Source: Pseudoalteromonas piratica
Lineage (GTDB): Bacteria; Pseudomonadota; Gammaproteobacteria; Enterobacterales; Alteromonadaceae
Direction: 5' to 3'
DNA length: 64,000 bases
Assembly: GCF_000788395.1 (NCBI RefSeq)
Contig: NZ_CP009888.1
Location: 1,508,001 to 1,572,000, forward strand
Of the stretch, positions 40,947 to 49,555 are shown piece by piece. A program made the translations under genes and the position numbers. The notes below the pieces were generated by a model. The model had not been told where the DNA came from, ran no database searches, and worked only from the letters and a program-made list of their open reading frames with translations. The first letter of the stretch is position 1; each line of letters opens with the position of its first letter.

Positions 40947-41087
40947 AATGTTTCGACTATGCTTTATGGGTAAAACAAGGTATAACTAAGTAGTGTCAAA
41001 ATTATGGCACAGAGGTCGTTATACGGTAGTACAATAACAAAGAAGCAAGAAGCATACCTTTTCATTGCTTCAAGTTAGGAGATTGAA

Positions 41088-42020
41088 ATGGCAGGCATTT
41101 TAGATTCGGTTAACCAACGAACGCAGCTCGTAGGCCAAAACAGATTAGAGCTATTACTGTTTAAATTAAAAGGCAGACAGCGCTTTGGTATAAACGTGTT
41201 TAAAGTACGAGAGGTTTTACAGTGTCCTAACTTAACTGCAATGCCTAAATCTAATCATTTTGTTAAAGGCGTTGCACATATTCGTGGGCAAACTATTTCA
41301 GTTATCGACTTATCTTTGGCTATCGGTGGTCCAGGCATTCAAAACACCAAAGATTGCTTTATCATTATCACTGAATATAACCGTTCAGTGCAGGGTTTCT
41401 TAGTTGACTCGGTTGAGCGTATTGTCAATATCAACTGGGAATCGATTATGCCACCGCCTTCTGGTTCTGGCCGCTATTCTTATTTAACCGCAGTGACCGA
41501 AATCGAAAAAGAATTGGTTGAAATTCTCGACGTTGAAAAAATCCTTAATGAAATTTGTCCTGTAAATACAGAAGTAAGTGCTGACCTTCTTTCTGACGGC
41601 GAAATGCAAAAAGATCTCGGTGAGCGAATTGTCTTTATTGCTGATGATTCGACCGTTGCGCGTAATCAAGTGAAAAGGGCATTGGAACCATTAGGTGTGC
41701 AAACGGAAGTTGCAAAAAATGGCCGTGAAGCACTTATCAGACTGAAAGAAATTGCCGATCAAGATTGTCAAAACGTTATTACTGAACGAGTTGCATTATT
41801 AATTTCTGACGTAGAAATGCCTGAGATGGATGGCTACACCTTGACTGCTGAATTAAAAGCAGATCCGCGAATGGCACCTTTGCACATTATTTTACACACA
41901 TCTCTCAGTGGTGTATTTAACCAAGCCATGGTTGAGAAGGTAGGTGCCGATGATTTTATCGCTAAGTTTAACCCAGATGAGTTAGCAACTGCGGTTAAGA
42001 AATGGGTTCATGAAGCGTAG
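41088..42020 (+). CDS. cheV: chemotaxis coupling protein CheV (CheW-receiver fusion)
   Basis: CheV links chemoreceptors to the kinase CheA and adjusts signalling through its receiver domain. Residues about 1-160 form a CheW domain (FGINVFKVREVLQ, GVAHIRGQTISVIDL) and residues about 180-305 a receiver with the phospho-acceptor Asp in LISDVEMPEMDGYT and the Thr/Lys pair in LHTSLSG and IAKFNPDE. It is followed by cheR; this pair ahead of flgB is standard in Vibrio, Shewanella and Alteromonadales. Confidence 0.95.
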   Translation: MAGILDSVNQRTQLVGQNRLELLLFKLKGRQRFGINVFKVREVLQCPNLTAMPKSNHFVKGVAHIRGQTISVIDLSLAIGGPGIQNTKDCFIIITEYNRSVQGFLVDSVERIVNINWESIMPPPSGSGRYSYLTAVTEIEKELVEILDVEKILNEICPVNTEVSADLLSDGEMQKDLGERIVFIADDSTVARNQVKRALEPLGVQTEVAKNGREALIRLKEIADQDCQNVITERVALLISDVEMPEMDGYTLTAELKADPRMAPLHIILHTSLSGVFNQAMVEKVGADDFIAKFNPDELATAVKKWVHEA

Positions 42021-42037
42021 AGCAGCGAGTAATAAAT

Positions 42038-42862
42038 TTGAACAAAAATCTAGATGATAAAGAATACCAGCAGTTTAGAAGCTTTTTAGAGCAACAATGC
42101 GGTATTGTTTTAGGCGATAACAAACAGTACTTGGTTAAAAGTCGTTTGGCACCTTTAATGGCGCGTTTTGAAGTTGCATCTTTATCTGAATTAGTCACAA
42201 AGACATTAAGTCCTCGTGAACGTCAACTTCGAGCTGCTGTTGTTGATGCAATGACAACAAATGAAACTTTGTGGTTTAGGGATACTTATCCGTTTGAGCT
42301 ATTAAAGAATAAGCTTTTTCCAGAACTTTCCGAGTTACGTCGCCCTATCAAAATTTGGTCAGCTGCTAGCTCATCTGGTCAAGAACCATATTCTATTGCA
42401 ATGAGTGCAGCAGAGTATAAACAATCAAAGCCAGGTGGACTTGCGGGTGTTAATATTGTTGGTACGGATATTTCAAATACTATGTTAGATATCTGTAAAA
42501 ATGCAGAATATGATTCTTTGGCGTTAGCTAGGGGCTTGTCACCAGAACGTCGCCGCAAGTTTTTTACAGATTCTGGTCACGGTATGGCAAGGGTAAATGA
42601 CGATATTAAACGTATGGTGAGTTTCCGTCATCTCAACTTGCTCGATTCATATGCACTCATGGGCAAATTTGAAATCATTTTCTGCCGTAATGTCCTTATT
42701 TACTTTTCGCCTGAAGTTAAAGCGAAAATTATTAAACAATTCCACCAAGCGCTTAATCCAAAAGGGTATTTATTTTTAGGTGCGTCTGAATCCATGACCG
42801 GTCTGAGTGATGATTTTGAAATGATCCGCTGTAACCCTGGTATTATTTATCAAAAAAAATAA
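42038..42862 (+). CDS. cheR: chemotaxis protein methyltransferase CheR
   Basis: CheR methylates glutamates of chemoreceptors with S-adenosylmethionine. The 274-residue protein has the N-terminal helical domain ending DAMTTNETLWFRD, the SAM-binding IWSAASSSGQEPYSIAM, DISNTMLD and the catalytic-domain motif EIIFCRNVLIYF. The only reasonable start is TTG at 42038, with a weak ribosome-binding site 17 bases after the cheV stop, suggesting low or coupled translation. Confidence 0.95.
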   Translation: MNKNLDDKEYQQFRSFLEQQCGIVLGDNKQYLVKSRLAPLMARFEVASLSELVTKTLSPRERQLRAAVVDAMTTNETLWFRDTYPFELLKNKLFPELSELRRPIKIWSAASSSGQEPYSIAMSAAEYKQSKPGGLAGVNIVGTDISNTMLDICKNAEYDSLALARGLSPERRRKFFTDSGHGMARVNDDIKRMVSFRHLNLLDSYALMGKFEIIFCRNVLIYFSPEVKAKIIKQFHQALNPKGYLFLGASESMTGLSDDFEMIRCNPGIIYQKK

Positions 42863-42878
42863 CTTCACATATTAGTTT

Positions 42879-42894
42879 TGGCTCTCAAATTGCA
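42879..42894 (+). promoter_or_regulatory. sigma-54 promoter for flgBCDE
   Basis: TGGCTC-TCAAA-TTGCA has -24 GG and -12 GC separated by 10 bases. The predicted transcription start is near 42905, about 23 bases before the flgB ATG and inside the left arm of the adjacent inverted repeat. Confidence 0.75.
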
Positions 42895-42930
42895 TAACTT
42901 CTCCAAAGTCACTTTTTTGGAGAAGTTATG
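42893..42930 (+). promoter_or_regulatory. 15-bp perfect inverted repeat covering the flgB ribosome-binding site and start codon
   Basis: CATAACTTCTCCAAA at 42893-42907 is the exact reverse complement of TTTGGAGAAGTTATG at 42916-42930, with an 8-base loop. The right arm contains the GGAG site (42919-42922) and the ATG of flgB. RNA reading through from cheR would fold and hide both; RNA starting at the sigma-54 promoter lacks most of the left arm. Confidence 0.75.
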
Positions 42931-43332
42931 GCTATCAGTTTTGACAGAGCATTAGGTATACATCCGCAAGCAACATTGGCTCGTTCACAAAGAGCAGAGG
43001 TGTTAGCAACTAACATTGCTAATGCAGATACGCCTAACTACAAAGCGCGCGATATCGATTTTTCTAAAGCCTTAGAACAGGCAAAATCAAGTCAGTCAAA
43101 GCGCCTTGCAACCACTCACGAAAAACACTTCGATCTATCAATTAATAGCTTAGAAAGTAATACGCTTTACCGGATCCCAAACCAGCCTGATACAGGTGAT
43201 GGCAATACTGTAGATATGCAGCTTGAACGAGGTAAATATGTTCAAAATGCTATGGAGTATCAAGCGAGTATTAACTTTCTCGGCGGCAAATTTAAGGGCT
43301 TGAAAAAAGCACTTGGCGGTCAGGGAGCATAA
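42928..43332 (+). CDS. flgB: flagellar proximal rod protein FlgB
   Basis: FlgB is the rod component nearest the MS ring. The 134-residue protein has the rod/hook N-terminal motif RAEVLATNIANADTPNYKARDIDF and the C-terminal MEYQASINFLGGKFKGLKKAL. First gene of flgB-flgC-flgD-flgE. Its start codon and ribosome-binding site form the right arm of a perfect inverted repeat next to a sigma-54 promoter, which may block translation from read-through RNA. Confidence 0.97.
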   Translation: MAISFDRALGIHPQATLARSQRAEVLATNIANADTPNYKARDIDFSKALEQAKSSQSKRLATTHEKHFDLSINSLESNTLYRIPNQPDTGDGNTVDMQLERGKYVQNAMEYQASINFLGGKFKGLKKALGGQGA

Positions 43333-43334
43333 TT

Positions 43335-43757
43335 ATGAGTTTGTACAACGTATTTAATATTTCCGGGACAGGCATGAGTGCGCAATCGGTTCGATTGAAT
43401 ACTACGGCTAGTAATTTATCGAACGCAAACTCAGTGAGTTCCAGCGCCGATGAAACATATCGAGCAAGACACCCTGTATTCTCAGCCGAGTTGAGCAAGG
43501 CCCTTAACTCGCAACAGGGAGAAGCTGTGGGTGTAAAAGTGCTCGGTATTGTAGAAAGTGATAAACCACTTAAACGAGAGTTTAATCCAGAGCATCCGTT
43601 AGCAGACAAAGATGGCTTTATTTATAAGCCAAATGTCAATGTGGTTGAAGAAATGGCCAATATGATTTCAGCATCTCGTAATTATCAGACTAATGTGCAA
43701 GTAGCTGATGCTGCAAAACAAATGTTATCTCGCACATTGAGAATGGGTCAAAACTAA
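43335..43757 (+). CDS. flgC: flagellar proximal rod protein FlgC
   Basis: FlgC is a rod subunit placed next to FlgB. The 140-residue protein starts with the conserved FNISGTGMSAQSVRLNTTASNLSNA block and ends with the family's VEEMANMISASRNYQTNV helix. It starts 2 bases after flgB, so the genes are coupled. Confidence 0.97.
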   Translation: MSLYNVFNISGTGMSAQSVRLNTTASNLSNANSVSSSADETYRARHPVFSAELSKALNSQQGEAVGVKVLGIVESDKPLKREFNPEHPLADKDGFIYKPNVNVVEEMANMISASRNYQTNVQVADAAKQMLSRTLRMGQN

Positions 43758-43769
43758 TAGGAGCAGGTT

Positions 43770-44456
43770 ATGACAACTAATGTATCAAATGATAGTTATA
43801 TCGACTCATTGAAGTGGCAGCAACCTACTGGCGTGCCAGATGCGAATAACAATGATCAACTCACACAATCAGACTTTTTTGCATTGTTAACACAGCAGCT
43901 TTCTTATCAGGACCCTACAAAACCTGCAGATAATGATCAAATGATTGCACAGATGACGAGCTTTTCGATGGCTGATGGTATCAGTCAACTGAATAGCAAT
44001 TTTGAAAGCTTTGCATCATCAATGACATCAAACTCAGCGCTGCAAGCATCTACTTTAGTAGGCAAAGATGCACTTGTACCTTCTTCAGTATTGGAACTAA
44101 CTGATGGAAAACCATCGAAAGGAAGTGTAGCACTGGATCAGGCTGCACATGATGTAACAGTGAAGATTAAAAACGATGCGGGTGAAGTAGTTCGTACAAT
44201 TGATATCGGTTCTAAAGCTGCTGGTGCTACAAAGTTTGAATGGGATGGTAAAGACCAAAGCGGAAATCCATTGCCACCTGGCAATTATGCAATGACTGCA
44301 GAAGGAAGAGTTGCTGATGGTGAGTACACAAGTTTTCCAACAGGTGCATTTTTAAATATTTCAAGCGTTAGTTTGAAAGGTACACATGGCCTAGTTCTAA
44401 ATACTGGTGCGGGCTCGGTTAATTTGAGTGACGTTGTAGAAATCGCTCAAGGCTAA
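43770..44456 (+). CDS. flgD: flagellar hook cap / assembly protein FlgD
   Basis: FlgD caps the growing hook and is replaced when the filament forms. The N-terminal FlgD motif LTQSDFFALLTQQLSYQDP with TKPADNDQMIAQM is present, followed by the Ig/Tudor-like cap domain (VRTIDIGSKAAGATKFEWDG). Length 228, as usual. It lies 12 bases after flgC with a GGAG ribosome-binding site. Confidence 0.97.
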   Translation: MTTNVSNDSYIDSLKWQQPTGVPDANNNDQLTQSDFFALLTQQLSYQDPTKPADNDQMIAQMTSFSMADGISQLNSNFESFASSMTSNSALQASTLVGKDALVPSSVLELTDGKPSKGSVALDQAAHDVTVKIKNDAGEVVRTIDIGSKAAGATKFEWDGKDQSGNPLPPGNYAMTAEGRVADGEYTSFPTGAFLNISSVSLKGTHGLVLNTGAGSVNLSDVVEIAQG

Positions 44457-44537
44457 TCTTGGCATTAAATTTGAATATTAATTTAGTGTAAAGCAGTTAA
44501 TTACCTATTTTTAAACTGCACATTTTAGAGGTGAATT

Positions 44538-45860
44538 ATGAGTTTTAATATTGCATTAACGGGATTGGCAGCAGCACAAAAAGATCTCGATGTAACAGCA
44601 AATAATATTGCAAACGTAAACACAACCGGTTTTAAAGAATCACGTGCTGAGTTTGCAGATGTTTATGCAGCATCAGTGTTTAGTTCAGGCAAGACAAAAA
44701 ATGGCGATGGTGTGCAGACCACTGTAGTTGCACAACAATTTAATCAAGGATCATTGCAGTTTACGCAAAATGCCCTTGATTTAGCCATTACAGGCGAAGG
44801 CTATTTTGCAATGACTGATTCTTTATCATCACAAGATTATACCTATACGCGTGCTGGTGCATTTAAGCTAAATAAAGATAACTTTGTTGTTGATGCACAA
44901 GGTAACTTTTTACGTGGCTTCCCAGTTGACCCTTCAAATGGTGATACGACTTCGGTAAGTTTGAGTACTGCAACTCCGATTCAGATACCAGATGCATCAG
45001 GCGCACCACGTGCAACAAATAATGTTTATACATCATTTAACTTAGATGCGGGCGCAAGCCAACCAACCGTAGCTCCGTTTAACCCAACGGATTCTGCTAC
45101 ATTTAATGCTTCAACATCAACAACCGTTTATGATTCGCTGGGTGAGCCGCATATTATGCAGTTTTTCTTTTTAAAGACAGCTACAAATAATCAATGGGAA
45201 GTTCGTGCAACTTTAGATGGACAGGAGTTTGATAATACGGGTACTAACCCGGCTGCAGCTCCTGTATCAACATTTACATTTGATTCAAGTGGTTTACCTA
45301 ATGCACCTGTAACGGCACCAAATACAACATTTGATCCAGTATCTCTTACAGCCGGAAATTTATCAGCCCTTTTATCAAATGGTGCTACTTTCCCAAATGA
45401 CGTTAATATTAATTGGCGTGATGAAGCCGGTACTGCAAATAAGCAACCTACTCAGTATGCAAGTCGTTTTGAAGTAAAAGCGCTTGAACAAGATGGTGCT
45501 ACTGTAGGACGTTTAACAGGTATTGATATAGGCACCGATGGTAAAATAGTTGCTTCTTACAGTAATGGTGATTCTACCTATATCAGTCAAGTATCTATGG
45601 TACGCTTTGCGAACTCTCAGGGTTTATCACAAGTAGGTAATACAGCTTGGAAAGAGAGTTTAACGTCAGGTGAGCCAATTGCAGGTGAACCAGGTTCTGG
45701 CACCCTTGGAACAATCAACTCAAGTGCCCTTGAGCAGTCAAATGTTAACCTAACCAACGAATTGGTTGATTTGATTTCAGCTCAGCGTAACTTCCAAGCA
45801 AACTCGCGAGCATTAGAAGTTAACTCAACACTACAACAAAATATTTTACAGATCCGATAA
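44538..45860 (+). CDS. flgE: flagellar hook protein FlgE
   Basis: FlgE polymerises into the hook, the flexible joint between rod and filament. The N-terminal rod/hook motif LDVTANNIANVNTTGFKESR and the C-terminal SNVNLTNELVDLISAQRNFQ are intact, with variable surface domains between them. Length 440. An 81-base gap separates it from flgD, and a strong terminator follows, making flgE the last gene of the first rod-hook transcript. Confidence 0.97.
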   Translation: MSFNIALTGLAAAQKDLDVTANNIANVNTTGFKESRAEFADVYAASVFSSGKTKNGDGVQTTVVAQQFNQGSLQFTQNALDLAITGEGYFAMTDSLSSQDYTYTRAGAFKLNKDNFVVDAQGNFLRGFPVDPSNGDTTSVSLSTATPIQIPDASGAPRATNNVYTSFNLDAGASQPTVAPFNPTDSATFNASTSTTVYDSLGEPHIMQFFFLKTATNNQWEVRATLDGQEFDNTGTNPAAAPVSTFTFDSSGLPNAPVTAPNTTFDPVSLTAGNLSALLSNGATFPNDVNINWRDEAGTANKQPTQYASRFEVKALEQDGATVGRLTGIDIGTDGKIVASYSNGDSTYISQVSMVRFANSQGLSQVGNTAWKESLTSGEPIAGEPGSGTLGTINSSALEQSNVNLTNELVDLISAQRNFQANSRALEVNSTLQQNILQIR

Positions 45861-45888
45861 TCTAAAATATCTAATTCACTTCTTCAAT

Positions 45889-45912
45889 GGGCTGATCTAT
45901 CAGCCCTTTTTA
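45889..45912 (+). terminator. Rho-independent terminator after flgE
   Basis: A 7-bp GC-rich stem (GGGCTGA / TCAGCCC, loop TCTA) is followed by TTTTTATT. It lies 28 bases after the flgE stop codon. Confidence 0.9.
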
Positions 45913-45959
45913 TTCCCTCAATGCTCCTCTTTAAGCGTCAATTTTCTACCCCTCGTTAT

Positions 45960-45975
45960 TGGCACTATTTTTGCT
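45960..45975 (+). promoter_or_regulatory. sigma-54 promoter for flgFGHI
   Basis: TGGCAC-TATTT-TTGCT is a near-perfect sigma-54 element with GG and GC 10 bases apart. Predicted start near 45986, 27 bases before the flgF ATG. Confidence 0.88.
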
Positions 45976-46012
45976 CTAGTTAACTATTAGAGATAACTAA
46001 AGGGCTGTGCTG

Positions 46013-46759
46013 ATGGATAAACTACTTTACATCGCCACCTCAGGTGCAAAACAAAACATGCTGGGTATCGCAGTTAAAGCGAATAACCTCGCGAATGCGA
46101 AAACAACGGGCTTTAAGGCTGACTTAGAACAAGCACGTTCAATGCAAGCATTTGGCGAAGGTTTACCAACACGTGTTTTTGCCATGGAAGAAAGACCTGG
46201 TTCGCGTTTAAGTGCAGGCGCGATGTCAATGACAGGTCGAGAACTCGATATTGCGATTGGCGAAAATGGTTGGTTAGCTGTGCAAGATGCTAATGGTGAA
46301 GAAGCCTACACGCGTTCAGGCAATTTAAAGATGAGCGAAACAGGCCAGCTTTTTACTGCTAATGGCTTACCGGTAATTGGTGAAGCTGGTCCGGTTATTT
46401 TGCCGTTGCCAATAGAGAAAGTGCAGATTTCGAAAGATGGCATGATCCAAGTGAGACCACAAGGGGCACCTGCAAACTTTATTGAAGATATTGATAGGCT
46501 CAAGTTAGTTAGTGCCTATGGTGTGCAGCCACTTGAAAAAGGGCTCGATGGCTTATTTAGAAATAAAGAAGGGGAAGTGCTTGATACTGACCCTAATATG
46601 ACTGTAACGAGCGGTGCGTTAGAGATGTCTAATGTTAACCCGGTTGATGAGATGGTCGGCATGATCTCACACCAACGACAATTTGAGTTACAAGTCAAAA
46701 TGATGAAAACAGCTGAGAAAATTGACGAAAGCCAATCTTCTCTAATGCGAATTTATTAA
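46013..46759 (+). CDS. flgF: flagellar proximal rod protein FlgF
   Basis: FlgF is a rod subunit between FlgC and FlgG. The product shows AVKANNLANAKTTGFKADL near the N-terminus and EMSNVNPVDEMVGMISHQRQFELQ near the C-terminus. I start at the ATG at 46013, which has AAGGG 8 bases upstream and gives the usual MDKLLYIATSGA beginning; the open frame begins two codons earlier at GTG. It heads the second rod operon behind its own sigma-54 promoter. Confidence 0.97.
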   Translation: MDKLLYIATSGAKQNMLGIAVKANNLANAKTTGFKADLEQARSMQAFGEGLPTRVFAMEERPGSRLSAGAMSMTGRELDIAIGENGWLAVQDANGEEAYTRSGNLKMSETGQLFTANGLPVIGEAGPVILPLPIEKVQISKDGMIQVRPQGAPANFIEDIDRLKLVSAYGVQPLEKGLDGLFRNKEGEVLDTDPNMTVTSGALEMSNVNPVDEMVGMISHQRQFELQVKMMKTAEKIDESQSSLMRIY

Positions 46760-46777
46760 TGGTTTTTGGAGGTTAGT

Positions 46778-47566
46778 ATGCATCCTGCATTGTGGATTAG
46801 TAAAACAGGTATCGATGCGCAGCAAACCGATACATCTGTGATCTCAAATAACTTAGCGAACGCAAGTACAGTTGGCTATAAAAAGAGTCGTGCAATTTTT
46901 GAAGATTTGCTCTATCAGAATATTAACCAACCGGGTGGCCGCTCATCACAAGATACTCAGTTGCCATCAGGCTTAATGCTTGGTGCGGGTTCGAAAGTGG
47001 TTGCAACACAAAAGAACTTCTCGCAAGGGAATATGTTAACTACCGACAATTCAATGGATTGGATGATTCAAGGACAAGGTTTTTTTGAAGTTGCTATGCC
47101 GGATGGTAGCCTCGCTTATACGCGCAATGGTCAATTTACTACAGATGAAGAAGGGCGAATTGTTACATCAGGTGCAGGTTACCCGTTACAACCAGAAATG
47201 AATGTGCCTGATGATGCGCAGCAGATTATCGTTTCTCAAGATGGTGAAGTGTCTGTACGTATTGCAGGGCAAGCTGATAATGCTGTAATTGGTCAGTTAA
47301 CCATATCGGATTTTATCAATCCGTCTGGTTTAGAACCTATGGGTCAAAATTTATATACGGAAACCGCAGTCAGTGGGGCACCAGTGCAAGGTAATCCAAG
47401 TATTGATGGTTTGGGAGTAATTGTTCAAGGCTCACTTGAGACCTCAAACGTAAATGTAACAGAAGAGTTAGTTAACTTAATCGAAACGCAGCGAGTATAT
47501 GAAATGAACTCGAAAGTCATTTCATCTGTTGATGAGATGTTAAGTTACATTAACCAGCAACTTTAG
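46778..47566 (+). CDS. flgG: flagellar distal rod protein FlgG
   Basis: FlgG makes the distal rod. The 262-residue protein starts MHPALWISKTGIDAQQTD, contains VISNNLANASTVGYKKSRAIFED and the rod-specific segment INQPGGRSSQDTQLPSG that sets rod stiffness, and ends with SNVNVTEELVNLIETQRVYE. The ATG at 46778 follows a perfect GGAGG site. Confidence 0.98.
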   Translation: MHPALWISKTGIDAQQTDTSVISNNLANASTVGYKKSRAIFEDLLYQNINQPGGRSSQDTQLPSGLMLGAGSKVVATQKNFSQGNMLTTDNSMDWMIQGQGFFEVAMPDGSLAYTRNGQFTTDEEGRIVTSGAGYPLQPEMNVPDDAQQIIVSQDGEVSVRIAGQADNAVIGQLTISDFINPSGLEPMGQNLYTETAVSGAPVQGNPSIDGLGVIVQGSLETSNVNVTEELVNLIETQRVYEMNSKVISSVDEMLSYINQQL

Positions 47567-47578
47567 TAGGTGATTGCC

Positions 47579-48262
47579 ATGGGTAAGTTAGTTTTAGCAA
47601 TTGTTTCAGGGGTGTTATTGAGTGGGTGTGTCACCACCGCGAATCGTTTTGTCGAACGTGATGACCCTTATTATGCGCCACTGTATCCAGAAGACACCAA
47701 TGTTTCGCAAGTAAACACTGGGTCGCTATTTAATACTCACTACTCAAATGACCTCTACTCTGACCAAAAGGCATTGCGCCAAGGTGACATTATTACCGTT
47801 GTGTTGAGTGAATCGACACAAGCCTCTAAAACGGCAAAAACGGAAACCGATCGTGAAACCGATTTTTCATTATCTCCTGTTACTGGATTAGGTGGAAATG
47901 CTATTACCATTAATGGTGATGCACTGCAGTACGGTGTCGGTTCTGAAGGCTCCTACAAAGGGGATGCTAAATCGGACCAATCCAATAGCTTAAACGGTAA
48001 TATTTCGGTCAATGTAATGCGTGTTTTACCGAATGGTAATTTAGTTATCCGTGGTGAAAAATGGTTAACGCTTAATACGGGTGAGGAATTTATTCGCTTA
48101 GAAGGCATTGTGCGTCCGAAAGATGTCAGCGCCGATAACATGGTGATGTCAAATCGCATTGCTAATGCGCGTATTCAATACTCAGGCAAAGGCGCACTCG
48201 CAGATGCGCAGGAAGCGGGTTGGCTTTCACAATTTTTCCTAAGCCCATTAAATCCTTTTTAG
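47579..48262 (+). CDS. flgH: flagellar L-ring lipoprotein FlgH
   Basis: FlgH forms the L ring in the outer membrane. It has a lipoprotein signal (LLSGC), the L-ring segment [23 protein letters not shown] and the C-terminal [22 protein letters not shown] motif. I start at the ATG at 47579 after AGTAGG; an in-frame GTG lies three codons upstream. The gene overlaps nothing but is only 8 bases from flgI. Confidence 0.97.
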   Translation: MGKLVLAIVSGVLLSGCVTTANRFVERDDPYYAPLYPEDTNVSQVNTGSLFNTHYSNDLYSDQKALRQGDIITVVLSESTQASKTAKTETDRETDFSLSPVTGLGGNAITINGDALQYGVGSEGSYKGDAKSDQSNSLNGNISVNVMRVLPNGNLVIRGEKWLTLNTGEEFIRLEGIVRPKDVSADNMVMSNRIANARIQYSGKGALADAQEAGWLSQFFLSPLNPF

Positions 48263-48270
48263 GAGGCAGC

Positions 48271-49362
48271 ATGCGATATTTTGCATTTATTATAGTATTA
48301 CTTGGTGCAATTCATTTTCCGGCATCAGCTGAACGCATTAAAGATGTCACAGCCGTTGAAGGCGTGAGAAATAACCAGTTGGTAGGTTATGGCTTAGTTG
48401 TTGGTTTACCAGGTACAGGCGAAAAAAGTAGTTTTACCGAACAAAGCTTTAAAGCGATGTTAAGCAGCTTCGGTATTACGCTACCGGCGAATTTAAAGCC
48501 AAAAATAAAGAATGTTGCAGCCGTGGCTGTGCATGCCGATTTACCGCCCTTTATAAAGCCAGGACAAACTATTGATGTAACGGTTTCGTCAATTGGTAGT
48601 GCATTGAGCCTTCGTGGTGGTACGCTAATTCAAACTTTTTTGAAAGGCGTTGACGGCAACGTGTATGCGATTGCTCAGGGAAGTTTGGTGGTAAGTGGAT
48701 TAGGTGCAGAGGGAGCCGATGGCAGTAAAGTGTTAGTAAATACACCAACTGTAGGGCGGGTCCCTAATGGCGCGATAGTAGAGCGTTCTGTTGCATCTCC
48801 TTTTAATCAGGGCGATCACATTACATTTAACCTACACCGTCCAGACTTTTCTACCGCAAAAGCGTTATCAGATACAATTAACGATCTTGTGGGTCCTAAT
48901 ACGGCAACGGCAATGGATGCAGCTTCTGTAAAAGTACTCGCGCCACGTGATCCAGCGCAACGTGTTGCCTATCTTGCGACCTTAGAAAATCTCGAATTTG
49001 AACCGGCAGATAATAGCGCGAAAATTATTGTTAATTCACGAACTGGCACCATTGTGATTGGTAAAAACGTTACCTTAGAACCTGCCGCGATAACTCATGG
49101 AGGTTTAACGGTAACGATTGCAGAGCAACAAAATGTAAATCAACCAAATCCGCTTGCTGGTGGTCAAACGGTTGTAACCGAGCAAAGTATCATTGATGTT
49201 GCTCGTGACGATACTCGTGCCTTTGTATTTGATCCCGGAGCAAGTTTAGATGATTTAGTGCGAGCCATTAATGAGGTTGGTGCAGCTCCAGGTGACCTAA
49301 TGGCAATTTTAGAAGCGCTTAAAGAAGCCGGTGCTATTAGTGGGCAGTTAATTGTAATCTAA
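48271..49362 (+). CDS. flgI: flagellar P-ring protein FlgI
   Basis: FlgI forms the periplasmic P ring around the rod, helped by FlgA. The 363-residue product has a signal peptide cut after FPASA, the conserved [20 protein letters not shown] beginning and the [12 protein letters not shown] and [11 protein letters not shown] motifs. The ATG at 48271 has a perfect AGGAGG site; the upstream extension of the open frame lies within flgH. A terminator follows 64 bases later. Confidence 0.98.
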   Translation: MRYFAFIIVLLGAIHFPASAERIKDVTAVEGVRNNQLVGYGLVVGLPGTGEKSSFTEQSFKAMLSSFGITLPANLKPKIKNVAAVAVHADLPPFIKPGQTIDVTVSSIGSALSLRGGTLIQTFLKGVDGNVYAIAQGSLVVSGLGAEGADGSKVLVNTPTVGRVPNGAIVERSVASPFNQGDHITFNLHRPDFSTAKALSDTINDLVGPNTATAMDAASVKVLAPRDPAQRVAYLATLENLEFEPADNSAKIIVNSRTGTIVIGKNVTLEPAAITHGGLTVTIAEQQNVNQPNPLAGGQTVVTEQSIIDVARDDTRAFVFDPGASLDDLVRAINEVGAAPGDLMAILEALKEAGAISGQLIVI

Positions 49363-49425
49363 CGCAATCGTTACGGGATAGCACTATGCTGTCTCTTAAT
49401 AAAAGACATATTTAATCTGTTATTG

Positions 49426-49468
49426 AAGGCCTGATTTCGAAATTTTCTCGAAGCAGGCCTTTTTTATT
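49426..49468 (+). terminator. Rho-independent terminator between flgI and flgJ
   Basis: An 8-bp stem (AAGGCCTG / CAGGCCTT) extended internally by TTCGA / TCGAA is followed by TTTTTATTT. It splits the rod-ring genes from flgJKL. Confidence 0.9.
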
Positions 49469-49489
49469 TAGCATTAATGACTAAAGGTT

Positions 49490-49505
49490 TGGATCAATTT
49501 TTGCA
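49490..49505 (+). promoter_or_regulatory. sigma-54 promoter for flgJKL
   Basis: TGGATC-AATTT-TTGCA keeps the -24 GG and -12 GC with 10-base spacing; the inner CAC is replaced by ATC. Predicted start near 49516, 40 bases before the flgJ ATG. Its position directly after a terminator supports it. Confidence 0.65.
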
Positions 49506-49555
49506 TTGAAATATTAGAGTGTTTCGTAGCCAATTTTTTGAATGAGAGCTGACTT

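Noticed and set aside
40997..41022. sigma-28-like element ahead of cheV
   Set aside because: The spacer is off by one base and the -10 part has several mismatches.
44459..44474. sigma-54-like TTGGCAT-N-TTGA ahead of flgE
   Set aside because: The -12 position is GA where GC is required, and no terminator separates flgD from flgE, so cotranscription is simpler.
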